The notes beneath the pieces were generated by a model. The model had not been told where the DNA came from, made no database searches, and saw nothing but the letters and a program-made list of their open reading frames with translations. The translations under genes were made by a program, and so were the position numbers. Shown piece after piece: positions 52,986-63,500 of a DNA stretch of 64,000 bases. Every line of letters begins with the position of its first letter. Positions within the stretch are counted from its first letter, which is position 1. Source of the stretch: Salibacterium lacus (GTDB taxonomy: Bacteria > Bacillota > Bacilli > Bacillales > Marinococcaceae); the NCBI RefSeq assembly GCF_042684865.1, contig NZ_JBHUML010000002.1:806001-870000 (forward strand), written 5' to 3'.

Positions 52986-53010
52986 GCCGAAGAAAAGGGA
53001 AATCCCTGTA

Positions 53011-55650
53011 TCAGTTTCGATCGTTTTTCCAACTCCGGCCTCCAGCAAGGGCAAAAGTCGGGATGGACGCCAGGGCCAGAACGAGAAGCCATTCCATGGT
53101 CGTAAGCGGCGTAGTGTGAAACACGGGCTGAAACAGCGGAACATAGATGACAATCAAAAGCAGCAGCACAGACGATAAAACAGACATCGTAAGAAATGTA
53201 TTCTCAAACGGTCTCCGATCAAAGATGGACGAAGACGCCCTGCAGTCAAACACATGAATCAGCTGTGCCATCACCAGAGTGGAAAAGGCAATGGTCTGTG
53301 CACGGACAAGATCCTGCGGGTGCTCCCAGAGCGCTGTCATAAACCCAATCAGGGTGACAATGCCGATTAAAAACCCGCGGCTGACAATCTTTTTTCCCAT
53401 GCCGTCTGCGAATATACTTTCTGATTTTGACCGCGGCGGCCTGTTCATCCCGTCGCGTTCCGGTTGATCCACTCCAAGAGCCATCGCAGGCAGACCGTCT
53501 GTGATTAAATTGATCCAGAGGATCTGTATCGGAACAAGCGGCAGCGGCAGCGCAAGCATGACCGCAAACAGCATGACAAGAATTTCTCCTACATTGGAGG
53601 CCAGCATATAACGGATAAATTTCCGGATATTATCATAAATGTTGCGTCCCTCTCTAATCGCTGCGCGGATCGTTGAAAAATTGTCGTCCCGCAGAACAAG
53701 AGCAGCAGCTTCTTTGGCAACATCTGTCCCTGTCCGTCCCATTGCAACCCCAATGTCAGCGGCTTTCAGCGCAGGCGCGTCATTCACCCCGTCTCCCGTC
53801 ATGGCAACAACGTGTCCTGCTTTCTGCAGTTCCTGTACGATATCGAGCTTGTCCCGCGGACTGACTCTGGCAAACACATACGTCCGCTGCAGCAATTCCC
53901 GTTTCTTCTCAGGAGCTGTCGTATTCCATTCTTGTCCACTCATCACCTTTCCATACTTAGGAAGAATGCCGATACTCCGGGCAACTGCTGCGGCTGTTGT
54001 TTTATGGTCGCCGGTAATCATAACCGTTTTGATACCGGCTTTACGGCATTCCCGGACGGCGGCGGCAGCTTCCGGGCGCGGGGGGTCCATCATACCGGCC
54101 ATGCCTGTGAATGTCAGCTCCTTCTCAGCGTCAGCTGCCGTTTCGATTCGTTCATGGGATGAAAGAGTCCTCGATGCCACAGCAATCGTGCGCCAGGATT
54201 GGGAGGCCATCGTTTCAATCATCTGCTTGATTTCCTTCATATCTCCACGGGAGAGAGGGGCGGCGCTGTTCTGCTTCTGCAGGCGTGTACATTTTTTCAG
54301 CAGCACATCCGGGGCCCCCTTACTGATCACAAACCGCCGTCCCTGCCTGTCCTTGACAAGCATCGTCATTCGTTTACGCTCCGAGTCAAAAGGAAATACC
54401 CGCTGCACCTCGTATTCCGAAAACAGATCCGGAAAAGAGATTCCCAGCTCCTGAGCTGCTTCCATTAACGCAGTCTCTGTGGCGTCCCCTCTGCTCGATG
54501 CGCCTTCAAGGTACGTATCAACGGCGTGTTGACTGGCAAGAACGGACTGGATAAGAAGATTTTCGCAGCGGCGCCGGTCGAATTGGTCTTTTCGCTTTTT
54601 ACGCACCGATAATCCGTATTCATTCCATATACCCGTCACGGTCATCTTGTTCTCGGTAAGTGTTCCTGTTTTATCTGAACAGATGATGGATGCACACCCC
54701 AGCGTTTCCACAGCCGGCAGGTGCCGCACGATGGCGTTCTGCTTAATCATGCGCTGCACTCCAAGGGCCAGCACTACCGTCACAATCGCCGGTAGTCCTT
54801 CGGGTATGGCAGCGACCGCCAATGACACACCGGAAAGAATCATCTTGTAAAATGGCTGCCCCTGTATAATACCTAGTAACACGACGAGTGCTGTTAAAAT
54901 CAGTGCTCCACTGATTAATATTTTTCCGAGATGGGCCAGTCTCTGCTGCAGCGGCGTCTCGTTAGTCTTTGATTCTGACAGCAGATGGGCAATTTTCCCC
55001 ATTTCCGTCTTCATTCCGGAAGCGACCACAACTCCTTCCCCCCGGCCTTTGGTGACAAGCGTACCGGAAAAAGCCATGTTCACTCTTTCTCCGACGGGGA
55101 GATCTTTATTCTCCAGTGCTGCCGCCTCTTTTTCAACCGGCTGGGACTCCCCGGTTAAAGCAGACTCTTCCGTCGTCAACCCTTGAACGTTGATCAGGCG
55201 GATATCAGCGCTGATTTTGTCACCACTTCTTAGTTTCACAATGTCCCCCGGCACCGCATCTTCAGAGGGGATCGTTATCCAGGAGCCGCTGCGTTGAACA
55301 GTTATCATAGGGGAAGATAACTCTTTCAGCGTATCCAGAGATTTCTCCGCTCTATTTTCCTGTACAAAGCCAAGGATCCCATTCAATAAAACAATACCAA
55401 GAATGGTAAACACATCCGCGTATTCGCCCAGCATCGCTGAAACAAGAACCGCGCCAATCAAAAGGATAATCATCATATCCTGAAACTGCTGCAGGAAAAG
55501 TTTCCACTGCGGAGTTTTTTTCTTTTCTTCAAGGCGGTTCGCTCCGTGCTGTTTCTTTCTCGCCGCAGCCTCTTCGTCTGTCAGTCCCGACGCTGCCGAC
55601 ACGTTCAGAATCCGTTCCAGTTCTTCCCGGGATTGGTTGTACCAGTTCAT
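53011..55650 (-). CDS. P-type calcium-transporting ATPase (YloB-like)
   Basis: This is a P2A-type ATPase that would export Ca2+ from the cytoplasm. TGES lies at residues 166-169, the PEGLP ion-site motif at 283-287, and the phosphorylated Asp326 in DKTGTLTENK. GDGVNDAPALKAADIGVAMG lies further on. About ten membrane segments are predicted, four before and six after the catalytic loops. Length is 879. It corresponds to B. subtilis YloB, next to yloA/rqcH. It is divergent from rqcH with a 100-base gap. Confidence 0.95.
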   Translation of the reverse strand: MNWYNQSREELERILNVSAASGLTDEEAAARKKQHGANRLEEKKKTPQWKLFLQQFQDMMIILLIGAVLVSAMLGEYADVFTILGIVLLNGILGFVQENRAEKSLDTLKELSSPMITVQRSGSWITIPSEDAVPGDIVKLRSGDKISADIRLINVQGLTTEESALTGESQPVEKEAAALENKDLPVGERVNMAFSGTLVTKGRGEGVVVASGMKTEMGKIAHLLSESKTNETPLQQRLAHLGKILISGALILTALVVLLGIIQGQPFYKMILSGVSLAVAAIPEGLPAIVTVVLALGVQRMIKQNAIVRHLPAVETLGCASIICSDKTGTLTENKMTVTGIWNEYGLSVRKKRKDQFDRRRCENLLIQSVLASQHAVDTYLEGASSRGDATETALMEAAQELGISFPDLFSEYEVQRVFPFDSERKRMTMLVKDRQGRRFVISKGAPDVLLKKCTRLQKQNSAAPLSRGDMKEIKQMIETMASQSWRTIAVASRTLSSHERIETAADAEKELTFTGMAGMMDPPRPEAAAAVRECRKAGIKTVMITGDHKTTAAAVARSIGILPKYGKVMSGQEWNTTAPEKKRELLQRTYVFARVSPRDKLDIVQELQKAGHVVAMTGDGVNDAPALKAADIGVAMGRTGTDVAKEAAALVLRDDNFSTIRAAIREGRNIYDNIRKFIRYMLASNVGEILVMLFAVMLALPLPLVPIQILWINLITDGLPAMALGVDQPERDGMNRPPRSKSESIFADGMGKKIVSRGFLIGIVTLIGFMTALWEHPQDLVRAQTIAFSTLVMAQLIHVFDCRASSSIFDRRPFENTFLTMSVLSSVLLLLIVIYVPLFQPVFHTTPLTTMEWLLVLALASIPTFALAGGRSWKNDRN

Positions 55651-55690
55651 TCCGCTCGCTCCTTGTCGTTCAACGTATCATCACATTGTA

Positions 55691-55719
55691 TTCAGACAAG
55701 CCGTCATTCATGCTATACT
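55691..55719 (+). promoter_or_regulatory. Extended -10 promoter of rqcH
   Basis: TTCAGA-N17-TATACT on the plus strand with TGC directly before the -10. It lies about 30 bases before the rqcH start, between the two divergent genes. Confidence 0.75.
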
Positions 55720-55750
55720 TGTGAGACAGCAGAAAGGAAGGAATGTCCGT

Positions 55751-57469
55751 ATGTCTTTTGATGGAATCATGACGAAAGCAGCCGTTGATGAATGCAGCCA
55801 TACATTCCTGAACGGCCGTATCACTAAAATAAAACAACCTTATAAAACAGACCTGCTCCTCACTGTCCGGGCAAATCACCAGAACCATCAGGTTTTGTTA
55901 TCAGCGAACCCCGGCTTTGCACGGATGCATGTCACTGGAATGAAAATCGATAATGCAAAAGAACCTCCGATGTTCTGCATGCTTCTCCGCAAACATATCG
56001 AAGGCGGTTTTATCCGGGAAATCAGACAGGAAGGGATGGAAAGGATTGTTACCTTCGTCATTGAGGGGAAAAACGAGCTCGGAGATACGTCCATAAAGCA
56101 CCTCGTCGTGGAGATTATGGGCAAACACAGTAATATCATGCTCGTCGATGAAAAGACCGGAACCATTCTTGACAGTATGAAACACCTGCCGCCATCGGTG
56201 AACAGCTATCGGACCATCCTGCCGGGCCGAGAATATGTCCACCCGCCTGAACAGCACAAAGAGAACCCTCTCGAAGCCGATGATGAAACTGTCATCCGAA
56301 AGCTGGATATGAACGCGGGGAAACTGGATCAGCAGCTGGTTCAGCAATTCACGGGGATTTCTCCGCAGACAGCAAAAGAAGTCATCCACCGAAGCGGCAG
56401 CGGAGCAAGTGCTCCAACCATCGCCTCCACCTTCACGACGTTGATGAAGCAGGCAGCAGATGAAGACTACACGCCGCAGATTATCGTGCAGGACGCCAAA
56501 GAATATTACGCTGTTCTGGATATGAACCACCTCGGGGGAGAACAGAAGACGTTTTCTTCCACGGGCGGAATGCTGGATCGTTTTCACTCCGGAAAGGCTG
56601 AACGGGATCGCGTCAAACAGCGGGCTTACGATCTGGAGCGTATGCTGCGCAATGAATGGCAGAAAAATAAAAAGAAAATCAAAAAGCTTGAAGAAACAGA
56701 AAAGCGGGCGGAAAATGCTCACGAGGCACAGAAATTCGGTGAACTGCTGACGGCAAATCTCCATATGGTCCATGGAGGAGAGAAAGAGATAAATGTCATA
56801 GACTACTATGATGAAAACGGCGGGACCATAACGATACCGCTCGATCCTTTAAAAGCTCCTTCAGACAATGCACAGGCGTTCTTCCGGCAGTACAACAAGG
56901 CAAAGACGTCGCTTGAGATGAGCAGAAAGCAGATCACAGAAGCCCGGTCCGAAATGCAGTACCTGGAGCAGCTCATCCAGCAGTTGGAAACCGCTGCACC
57001 TTCAGATATCGAAGAAATCCGTGAAGAACTGTCTGAAGAAGGTTATATCAAAAAAAGGCAGGAGAAAAAACGCAAAAAGAATAAGCCTGCCAAACCGGTT
57101 CTTGAAAAATACAGAGCTTCGGACGGCACGGAAATTCTGGTGGGCAAAAACAATAAGCAGAATGAATATTTAACATCACGTGCTGCGAACCGTGGAGATA
57201 CGTGGCTTCACACAAAAGATATCCCAGGCTCCCACGTTGTAATCCGAGACAGCGATCCTTCGCCGGAAACACTGCTCGAAGCTGCTAACATCGCCGCCTA
57301 TTTTTCAAAAGCCCGGGCATCCGGGTCCGTCCCCGTCGATTACACCAGCATCAGACACGTCTGGAAACCAAATGGATCAAAACCAGGTTTTGTTACCTAT
57401 GACAACCAGTCTACTGTGTTTGTCACTCCCGACCAGGACCTTATCCTCCGCCTGCACGCAAAGGAATAG
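55751..57469 (+). CDS. rqcH: Rqc2 homologue RqcH (YloA, NFACT protein)
   Basis: RqcH binds stalled 50S-peptidyl-tRNA complexes and adds alanine tails for degradation. The NFACT-N domain (about residues 1-170), helix-hairpin-helix region (about 175-235), a long coiled coil (about 285-440) and the NFACT-R domain (about 455-560, with GDTWLHTKDIPGSHVVIRD) are in the expected order. The frame opens at 55637, but ATG at 55751 after AAGGAAGGA starts MSFDGIMTKA and gives 572 residues. The conserved Asp97-Arg98 pair needed for tRNA recruitment in B. subtilis reads Glu97-Arg98 here. Confidence 0.95.
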   Translation: MSFDGIMTKAAVDECSHTFLNGRITKIKQPYKTDLLLTVRANHQNHQVLLSANPGFARMHVTGMKIDNAKEPPMFCMLLRKHIEGGFIREIRQEGMERIVTFVIEGKNELGDTSIKHLVVEIMGKHSNIMLVDEKTGTILDSMKHLPPSVNSYRTILPGREYVHPPEQHKENPLEADDETVIRKLDMNAGKLDQQLVQQFTGISPQTAKEVIHRSGSGASAPTIASTFTTLMKQAADEDYTPQIIVQDAKEYYAVLDMNHLGGEQKTFSSTGGMLDRFHSGKAERDRVKQRAYDLERMLRNEWQKNKKKIKKLEETEKRAENAHEAQKFGELLTANLHMVHGGEKEINVIDYYDENGGTITIPLDPLKAPSDNAQAFFRQYNKAKTSLEMSRKQITEARSEMQYLEQLIQQLETAAPSDIEEIREELSEEGYIKKRQEKKRKKNKPAKPVLEKYRASDGTEILVGKNNKQNEYLTSRAANRGDTWLHTKDIPGSHVVIRDSDPSPETLLEAANIAAYFSKARASGSVPVDYTSIRHVWKPNGSKPGFVTYDNQSTVFVTPDQDLILRLHAKE

Positions 57470-57480
57470 AGAACATCACA

Positions 57481-57522
57481 AAAAACCTGACTTCCATCCC
57501 ATGCAGTGGAAGTCAGGTTTTT
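57481..57522. terminator. Bidirectional terminator between rqcH and pyrE
   Basis: Perfect 16-bp inverted repeat (57481-57496 and 57507-57522) with a 10-base loop, with A-runs and T-runs at the outer ends. It ends both the rightward rqcH and the leftward pyr operon. Confidence 0.95.
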
Positions 57523-57533
57523 TGCATAGGTTG

Positions 57534-58184
57534 TTACGAAGGAAACACTTCATCGGTCTGCATCCAGCTCTCGTCTTCGGGATCCTGCTTCCAGCGGCGA
57601 AGCCGCCCGGCTTCTTTGCCGCTTAAATAGTCGTTGTCGAGCGCCGTTTCAATTAAGGTGCCGTAATCGGTGAGTGTTTCCCACTCAAGCCCTGCCTGCT
57701 GCAGCTGGCCTTCTCCCTTCTGAAGTCCGTACGTAAAAATGGCAGCCGTTCCGAGGACCTCGGCTCCGTTTTCAAGCAAAGCATCCTTTACTTTGACAAC
57801 GCTCCCTCCGGTGGATATAAGATCCTCTACAATGACCACCTTCTGTCCGTTCTGAATTTCTCCTTCAATCCGGTTTTCCTTTCCGTGGGACTTCGAGGAA
57901 CTGCGGACATAAATCATCGGCAGTTCAAGTATATCCGCAGCGAGCGCGGCATGGGCAATTCCTGCTGTTGCTGTTCCTGCCACGAGATCGGCCTGCGGAT
58001 ATTTCCTGCGGATCATATCCGCCAGACCTCCAGCGATCGCTTTGCGCAGAGCAGGATAAGACAACGTTAACCGGTTATCACAGTAAATGGGGGATTTGAT
58101 ACCGGATGTCCACGTATACGGTTCATTCGGGCTTAAACTCACAGCCTCGATTTTTAACAGTTCCTCTGCCAGCCATTCTCTCAT
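57534..58184 (-). CDS. pyrE: Orotate phosphoribosyltransferase
   Basis: PyrE joins orotate and PRPP to orotidine 5'-phosphate. The PRPP loop VVIVEDLISTGGSVVKV (about residues 112-128) and the catalytic KSHGKENRIEG loop are present. Length is 216. It is the last gene of the pyr operon, one base after pyrF, as in B. subtilis. Confidence 0.97.
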   Translation of the reverse strand: MREWLAEELLKIEAVSLSPNEPYTWTSGIKSPIYCDNRLTLSYPALRKAIAGGLADMIRRKYPQADLVAGTATAGIAHAALAADILELPMIYVRSSSKSHGKENRIEGEIQNGQKVVIVEDLISTGGSVVKVKDALLENGAEVLGTAAIFTYGLQKGEGQLQQAGLEWETLTDYGTLIETALDNDYLSGKEAGRLRRWKQDPEDESWMQTDEVFPS

Positions 58185-58185
58185 T

Positions 58186-58893
58186 TTAATACTCCCTCCA
58201 TTGTTTCCTCATCATCCGGTACTTCTGAAGCGGATCTTCTGCCAGGGTTATGCTGCGGCCTGCAACAATTGCATCACTGCCGTATTCCCTTGCCCGATCC
58301 GGTGTAACAACCCGTCTCTGGTCGTTTGCTGCATCTTCTTTCAGGCGGATACCGGGGGTAACAGCCTTCATGGCTGGTATCTGATTTTTGATGGACGCTG
58401 CTTCCCACGCCGATGACACGACATGGTCGATTCCTGCTTCAGCGGCACCCGCTGCATAGCGAAGTACCGATTCCTCCAACGTTCCCTGAATACCGATTTC
58501 TTTGTTCATGATGTATTCGGTCGTGCTTGTCAACTGGGTCACTGCCGCACAGGCCGGAACGGGTCTCCCTGCCGGTGTGCCCGCTTCCAGACCTTCACGC
58601 GCCGCTTCCATCATCTGCGTGCCGCCGGCAGCGTGCACCGTTGTTATGTCTACTTCCAGGGAAGCGAGCTGACGGGCGGCACTCTTTACCGTGTTGGGAA
58701 TATCGTGCAGCTTCAGGTCCAAAAACACACGGTGTCCTTTTTCCTTCCATGCATGAACGAGCGCCGGTCCTTCCCGGTAAAACAGTTCCATCCCGATTTT
58801 TAAAAACAACTCCTCTTCTCCAAACTTCTCCAGAAAAGCACCGGCTTCTGTTTTGTCTTTAAAATCCATAGCAATAATCAGCGGATAGTTCAA
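58186..58893 (-). CDS. pyrF: Orotidine 5'-phosphate decarboxylase
   Basis: PyrF makes UMP from OMP. IIAMDFKDKTEA opens the protein and VFLDLKLHDIPNTVKSA (near residues 55-71) carries the catalytic Asp-Lys-Asp network. VTPGIRLKEDA and AIVAGRSIT close the barrel. Length is 235. It overlaps pyrD by 4 bases. Confidence 0.97.
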   Translation of the reverse strand: MNYPLIIAMDFKDKTEAGAFLEKFGEEELFLKIGMELFYREGPALVHAWKEKGHRVFLDLKLHDIPNTVKSAARQLASLEVDITTVHAAGGTQMMEAAREGLEAGTPAGRPVPACAAVTQLTSTTEYIMNKEIGIQGTLEESVLRYAAGAAEAGIDHVVSSAWEAASIKNQIPAMKAVTPGIRLKEDAANDQRRVVTPDRAREYGSDAIVAGRSITLAEDPLQKYRMMRKQWREY

Positions 58894-59807
58894 CGCACAC
58901 CAGCCTCCTCTGCACGCAGATCATACAGATGATCCACCTGTTCGTTTTCTAAAATACCGTCCAGCTCCGCAATCAATTCAGGGCAGATAAAAGGATTCGT
59001 GAAATTGGCGGTGCCTACAGCAACCGCGTCAGCACCGGCCATAATAAATTCCACAATGTCGTCTGCCTCCATGATGCCGCCCATTCCGATGATCGGCAGC
59101 TTCGTCTGCTGCCGGAGGGCGTGAACCATCCGGATAGCAACCGGCTTAACCGCCGGGCCCGATAATCCGCCGGCCTGATTGGCAAGCAGCGGTCTGCCTG
59201 TCTTCCGGTCGATTTTCATTCCCGTCAGCGTGTTAATCAACGTTAAACCGTCTGCTCCCGCTTTCTCCACCGCTTCGGCAATCAAAGTGATATCACTTGT
59301 GTTCGGTGATAGTTTCACATAAACCGGAACATTTGATACAGCCTTCACCCGTTCAGTCAACTCTGCTGCCAAGGCGGGATCGGTACCAAAGGCAATGCCT
59401 CCTTGTTTCACGTTCGGACATGAAATATTCACCTCCAGTGCACCAACTGCCCCGGTACTTGAAAGTGCGCCGGCCACCGCTTCATAATCTTCCATCGTAC
59501 TTCCGGCAATATTGGCAAGAAGCGGTACATGCTTGGAGGAAAAAGAAGGAAGTTTTTCCGATATTACCTTCTCCAAACCGGGGTTCTGCAGCCCGATGGC
59601 ATTCAGCATACCCGAAGATGTTTCAGCCACACGCGGCGTTTCATTCCCGTAACGCGGTTCAAGCGTCGTTGCTTTCAGTGCAACCGCACCCAGTTCGTCG
59701 AGGTCATACAAGGCTCCGATTTCTTCTCCGAATCCAAAACAACCCGAAGCCGGCATTACCGGGTTTTTCATTTCAAGTCCCGGCAGACTTACTGATGTTC
59801 TGCTCAT
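58890..59807 (-). CDS. pyrD: Dihydroorotate dehydrogenase (NAD+), catalytic subunit
   Basis: This is the class 1B enzyme that works with PyrK and uses NAD+. The active-site Cys is in VNISCPNVKQGG (about residues 124-135). KLSPNTSDIT, GLTLINTLTGMKID and GMGGIMEADD contact FMN and substrate. ATG at 59807 follows AGAGGTG and gives 305 residues. The in-frame ATG at 59825 lacks a ribosome-binding site. The start overlaps the pyrK stop as ATGA. Confidence 0.97.
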   Translation of the reverse strand: MSRTSVSLPGLEMKNPVMPASGCFGFGEEIGALYDLDELGAVALKATTLEPRYGNETPRVAETSSGMLNAIGLQNPGLEKVISEKLPSFSSKHVPLLANIAGSTMEDYEAVAGALSSTGAVGALEVNISCPNVKQGGIAFGTDPALAAELTERVKAVSNVPVYVKLSPNTSDITLIAEAVEKAGADGLTLINTLTGMKIDRKTGRPLLANQAGGLSGPAVKPVAIRMVHALRQQTKLPIIGMGGIMEADDIVEFIMAGADAVAVGTANFTNPFICPELIAELDGILENEQVDHLYDLRAEEAGVR

Positions 59808-60580
59808 AAAAGCACCTCTCCCCATGAAAATACTGGTCCGTCACTGCAGATTTTCCGGTAATCCGTTCCGTCTGTATCTTCCCGGCTGTGACAGACACAT
59901 GCCAGACAGACTCCGAGGCCGCACCCCATCCGTTCTTCCAGTGAAATGCTGCCCCGCGCTTTTGGATACACCTTCTCGAGAGCTTTCAGCATCGGGACGG
60001 GACCACAGGCAAAAATCCGGTCAAAAGACAGTTCCTCTTCGGCCATCACGTCTGTCACAAAACCGGCGGTGCCGTAACTTCCGTCTTCTGTTGACACGTA
60101 CACATCTCCAAGCTTTCGGAACGGTTCTTCATAAAACACCGCCGCTGCATCAGAGAATCCCAGAACCGTCGTCACCTGTATCCCTTTCTCCCTTAAGTCA
60201 CAAGCCGTATCATACAAAGGCGGTACACCGATTCCGCCGCCGGCAAGCAGTACATGCTCCTGCGTGGATACGCCGGCTGCCGGAAACCCTCGCCCGAGCG
60301 GTCCCAGTACATCCAGGCTGCTTTTTTCCGGAGCCCGGGCCAACTGGTTCGTCCCTCTTCCCTCGGCACGGTAAACGATTGTTAAGCGGCTTCGTTTTTT
60401 GTCCGTTTTACAGATGCTGACCGGCCTCCGCAGGAGCATCGAACCGCTGGAAGGGGGCAGGATGTGAAGAAACTGCCCTGGTTCTTCCACCTCCTGAACG
60501 AGGTGCCCCTCAAGTTCCATTTCATAAATATCCCGGGCGATGCTGTGGTGGGCGGTTATTGTCATGTTCTCTTTCTTCAT
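59804..60580 (-). CDS. pyrK: Dihydroorotate dehydrogenase electron transfer subunit
   Basis: PyrK passes electrons from PyrD to NAD+ through FAD and a [2Fe-2S] cluster. The FAD-binding RRPVSIC and the NAD-binding LLAGGGIGVPPLYD are in the middle. Cluster cysteines appear in GCGLGVCLACVCHS (about residues 218-231) and a last Cys lies in KICSDGPVF. Length is 258. It overlaps both carB and pyrD by 4 bases. Confidence 0.97.
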   Translation of the reverse strand: MKKENMTITAHHSIARDIYEMELEGHLVQEVEEPGQFLHILPPSSGSMLLRRPVSICKTDKKRSRLTIVYRAEGRGTNQLARAPEKSSLDVLGPLGRGFPAAGVSTQEHVLLAGGGIGVPPLYDTACDLREKGIQVTTVLGFSDAAAVFYEEPFRKLGDVYVSTEDGSYGTAGFVTDVMAEEELSFDRIFACGPVPMLKALEKVYPKARGSISLEERMGCGLGVCLACVCHSREDTDGTDYRKICSDGPVFSWGEVLL

Positions 60581-63500
60581 ACCGTTACTCCGTTGGATGA
60601 CGGCGTCGTCCGTTTTGTCATTTCCGGCACAGCCTCGGTAGAGAACGAAAACATTTCCAGCACTCTCAGCAGCGCATCCGCTGTGTCCATCGATGTCATG
60701 CAGACCACTTCGTTTTCCACGGCTTCACGCCGGATACGAAATCCATCCCGTGCCGGCTGCTTTCCCTTTGTCAGCGTGTTGATGATAAATTGAGCCTGTC
60801 CTTTTCGGATAACGTCCAGCAGATCCGGAGAAGACTCGGATACTTTATTTACCGTTTGGACAGGTACATTGTGCCTGCGCAGAAAATCCGCCGTCCCCTT
60901 GGTCGCAAGCAGCGTGTAGCCGATGGCATGAAAACGCTGTGCCAGTTTCAATGCTTCTTCCTTATTTTTGTCCGCCACCGTGAACAGTACTGAACCATGC
61001 GCAGGTATGCTCATGCCGGATGCAATCAATCCTTTATAGAGCGCTTTTTCAAGAGAAGCGTCGCGGCCGATGACTTCACCTGTAGATTTCATTTCCGGCC
61101 CGAGCGAAATATCCACGCGGCGCAGTTTTGCAAAAGAAAATACCGGAACTTTCACAGAAACTTCTTTTTTCTCCGGCAGCATACCGTCAGTGTATCCCTG
61201 TTCCACAAGCGTTGTGCCTGCTATGGCTCTCGTTGCCGCGGCCGCAATGGGAACACCGGTGATTTTACTTAGAAATGGTACGGTCCGGCTTGCTCTTGGA
61301 TTCACCTCGAGAACATACACATCATCTTCATGAATGACAAACTGGATATTGAGCAGTCCTTTAATATTCAATCCTTTGCCGATAGCCATCGTACGTTCCA
61401 CGATTTTTTGTTTGACTGCCTCGTCAAGAGTCCACGAAGGATAAACAGCAATGGAATCGCCGGAGTGAACCCCCGCTCTTTCAATGTGTTCCATAATACC
61501 CGGGATAAAGACAGTCTCTCCATCGGACACAGCATCGACTTCCACTTCTTTACCAACCATGTAACGGTCAATGAGTACAGGATGTTTCTCATTTACTTTG
61601 ACAGCCCGGTCCATATAAGAGCGCAATTCCGTCTCGTCATCAACAATCTCCATCGCTCTGCCTCCGAGTACATACGACGGCCGCACGAGCACCGGATAGC
61701 CAATATCAGATGCTATCTGCTGGGCTTCGCTGGTCGAAACCGCTGTTTTGCCGAGAGGCTGCGGAATATCCAGCTGATGAAGAGTATGTTCGAATTTATC
61801 ACGGTCTTCAGCGCGGTCCATATCTTCAAGCGTCGTCCCGAGAATCGTTACGCCGCGGGCATGCAGTTCATCTGCCAGATTGACGGCAGTCTGTCCTCCA
61901 AACTGAACGATGACTCCCTCCGGCTGTTCCAAATCCACCACGTGCATAACATCCTCTACTGTCAACGGTTCAAAATAAAGCTTGTCGGACGTGCTGAAAT
62001 CCGTCGATACCGTCTCCGGATTATTGTTCATAATAACAGCTTCATAGCCTTCTTCCTGCAGCGCCCACACAGCGTGCACCGTGGCATAATCAAATTCAAT
62101 CCCCTGACCTATACGGATAGGCCCGGATCCAAGGACCAGAACAGATGGACGGCCGCTTCGGCTGCTTTCATTCTCCTGTTCATACGTGGAATAGTAGTAA
62201 GGAGTTTCCGATTCAAATTCTGCTGCGCACGTATCCACCATTTTGTATACCGGCATGATTCCTTTACGGCGGCGCAGCGCATACACTTCTTCTTCCTGCC
62301 AGTTCCACGTCCGCGCGATTTCTGTATCAGGGATGCCGATTTCTTTGGCTGCAGTCAGGTTTTCGATATGTCCCGGTTCGTACGATAATTCTTCGCTCAT
62401 TCTGACAATCCCCAGAAGTTTTTCGAGAAAGAAAGGATCGATTCCTGTAAGATGCTGCAGATGATCTACGGTCCACGCCCTGCGGAATGCTTCTCCGATG
62501 AAAAACAGGCGCTCGTCTTCGGCGTACACGAGTTTGTCTGTCAGTGTTTCATCCGAATACTCCCTGTATTCCGGTGCACACAAATGATGCCTTCCTATTT
62601 CAAGGGAGCGGATGCCTTTCATGATGGACTCTTCCATATTCCGTCCGATTGCCATCACTTCACCGGTGGCTTTCATCTGCGTCCCCAGTTTCCGGTTGGC
62701 TGCTTCAAATTTGTCGAACGGCCAGCGTGGAATTTTGGTCACGACATAGTCAAGCGCCGGTTCAAAACTTGCATAGGTCGTTCCGGTGATCGGGTTTTTC
62801 AATTCATCCAGGCGGTACCCGGCTGCTATTTTTGCGGCCAGCTTTGCAATCGGATAACCTGTTGCTTTGGACGCGAGCGCGGAGGAACGGCTCACCCGCG
62901 GGTTCACTTCAATCAGGTAGTAATCGAAACTGTCCGGTGAAAGCGCGAACTGGACGTTGCAGCCGCCTTCGATTTCAAGAGAACGGATAACCTTCAGCGA
63001 TGCATTGCGGAGCATCTGGTACTCCCGGTCGGAGAGGGTCTGGCTCGGTGCCGCAACAATGGAATCCCCGGTATGAATACCGACCGGGTCGATGTTTTCC
63101 ATGTTACAGACGACGATGCATTCCCCGGTGGCATCGCGCATGACTTCGTATTCGACCTCCTTGAAACCGGCAATACTTTTTTCAATCAGGCACTGGGTTA
63201 CCGGGCTGTATTTCAGGCCGGTTTCCACGGTTTCGGCCAGCTCATCTTCATTATGAACAAGCCCGCCGCCGGTACCGCCGAGTGTGTACGCCGGACGGAC
63301 AATGACCGGATAACCGATGAATTCGACAAAATCCTGTGCCTCTTCAAGGTTGTGTACAATCTCACTTTCGGGAACCGGCTCATTCAGCTCTCTCATCAAA
63401 GAGCGGAATACTTCCCGGTCCTCGGCTTTCTCAATCGCTTCAAGTTCTGTACCGAGAAGAGATATCCGGTGGTTTTCAAGTACACCTTCCCTGTACAGCT

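Noticed and set aside
52986..53010. Terminator after the Ca2+-ATPase gene (GGGATTTCCC followed by TTTTC)
   Set aside because: The loop would have only two bases. Not a credible stem-loop.
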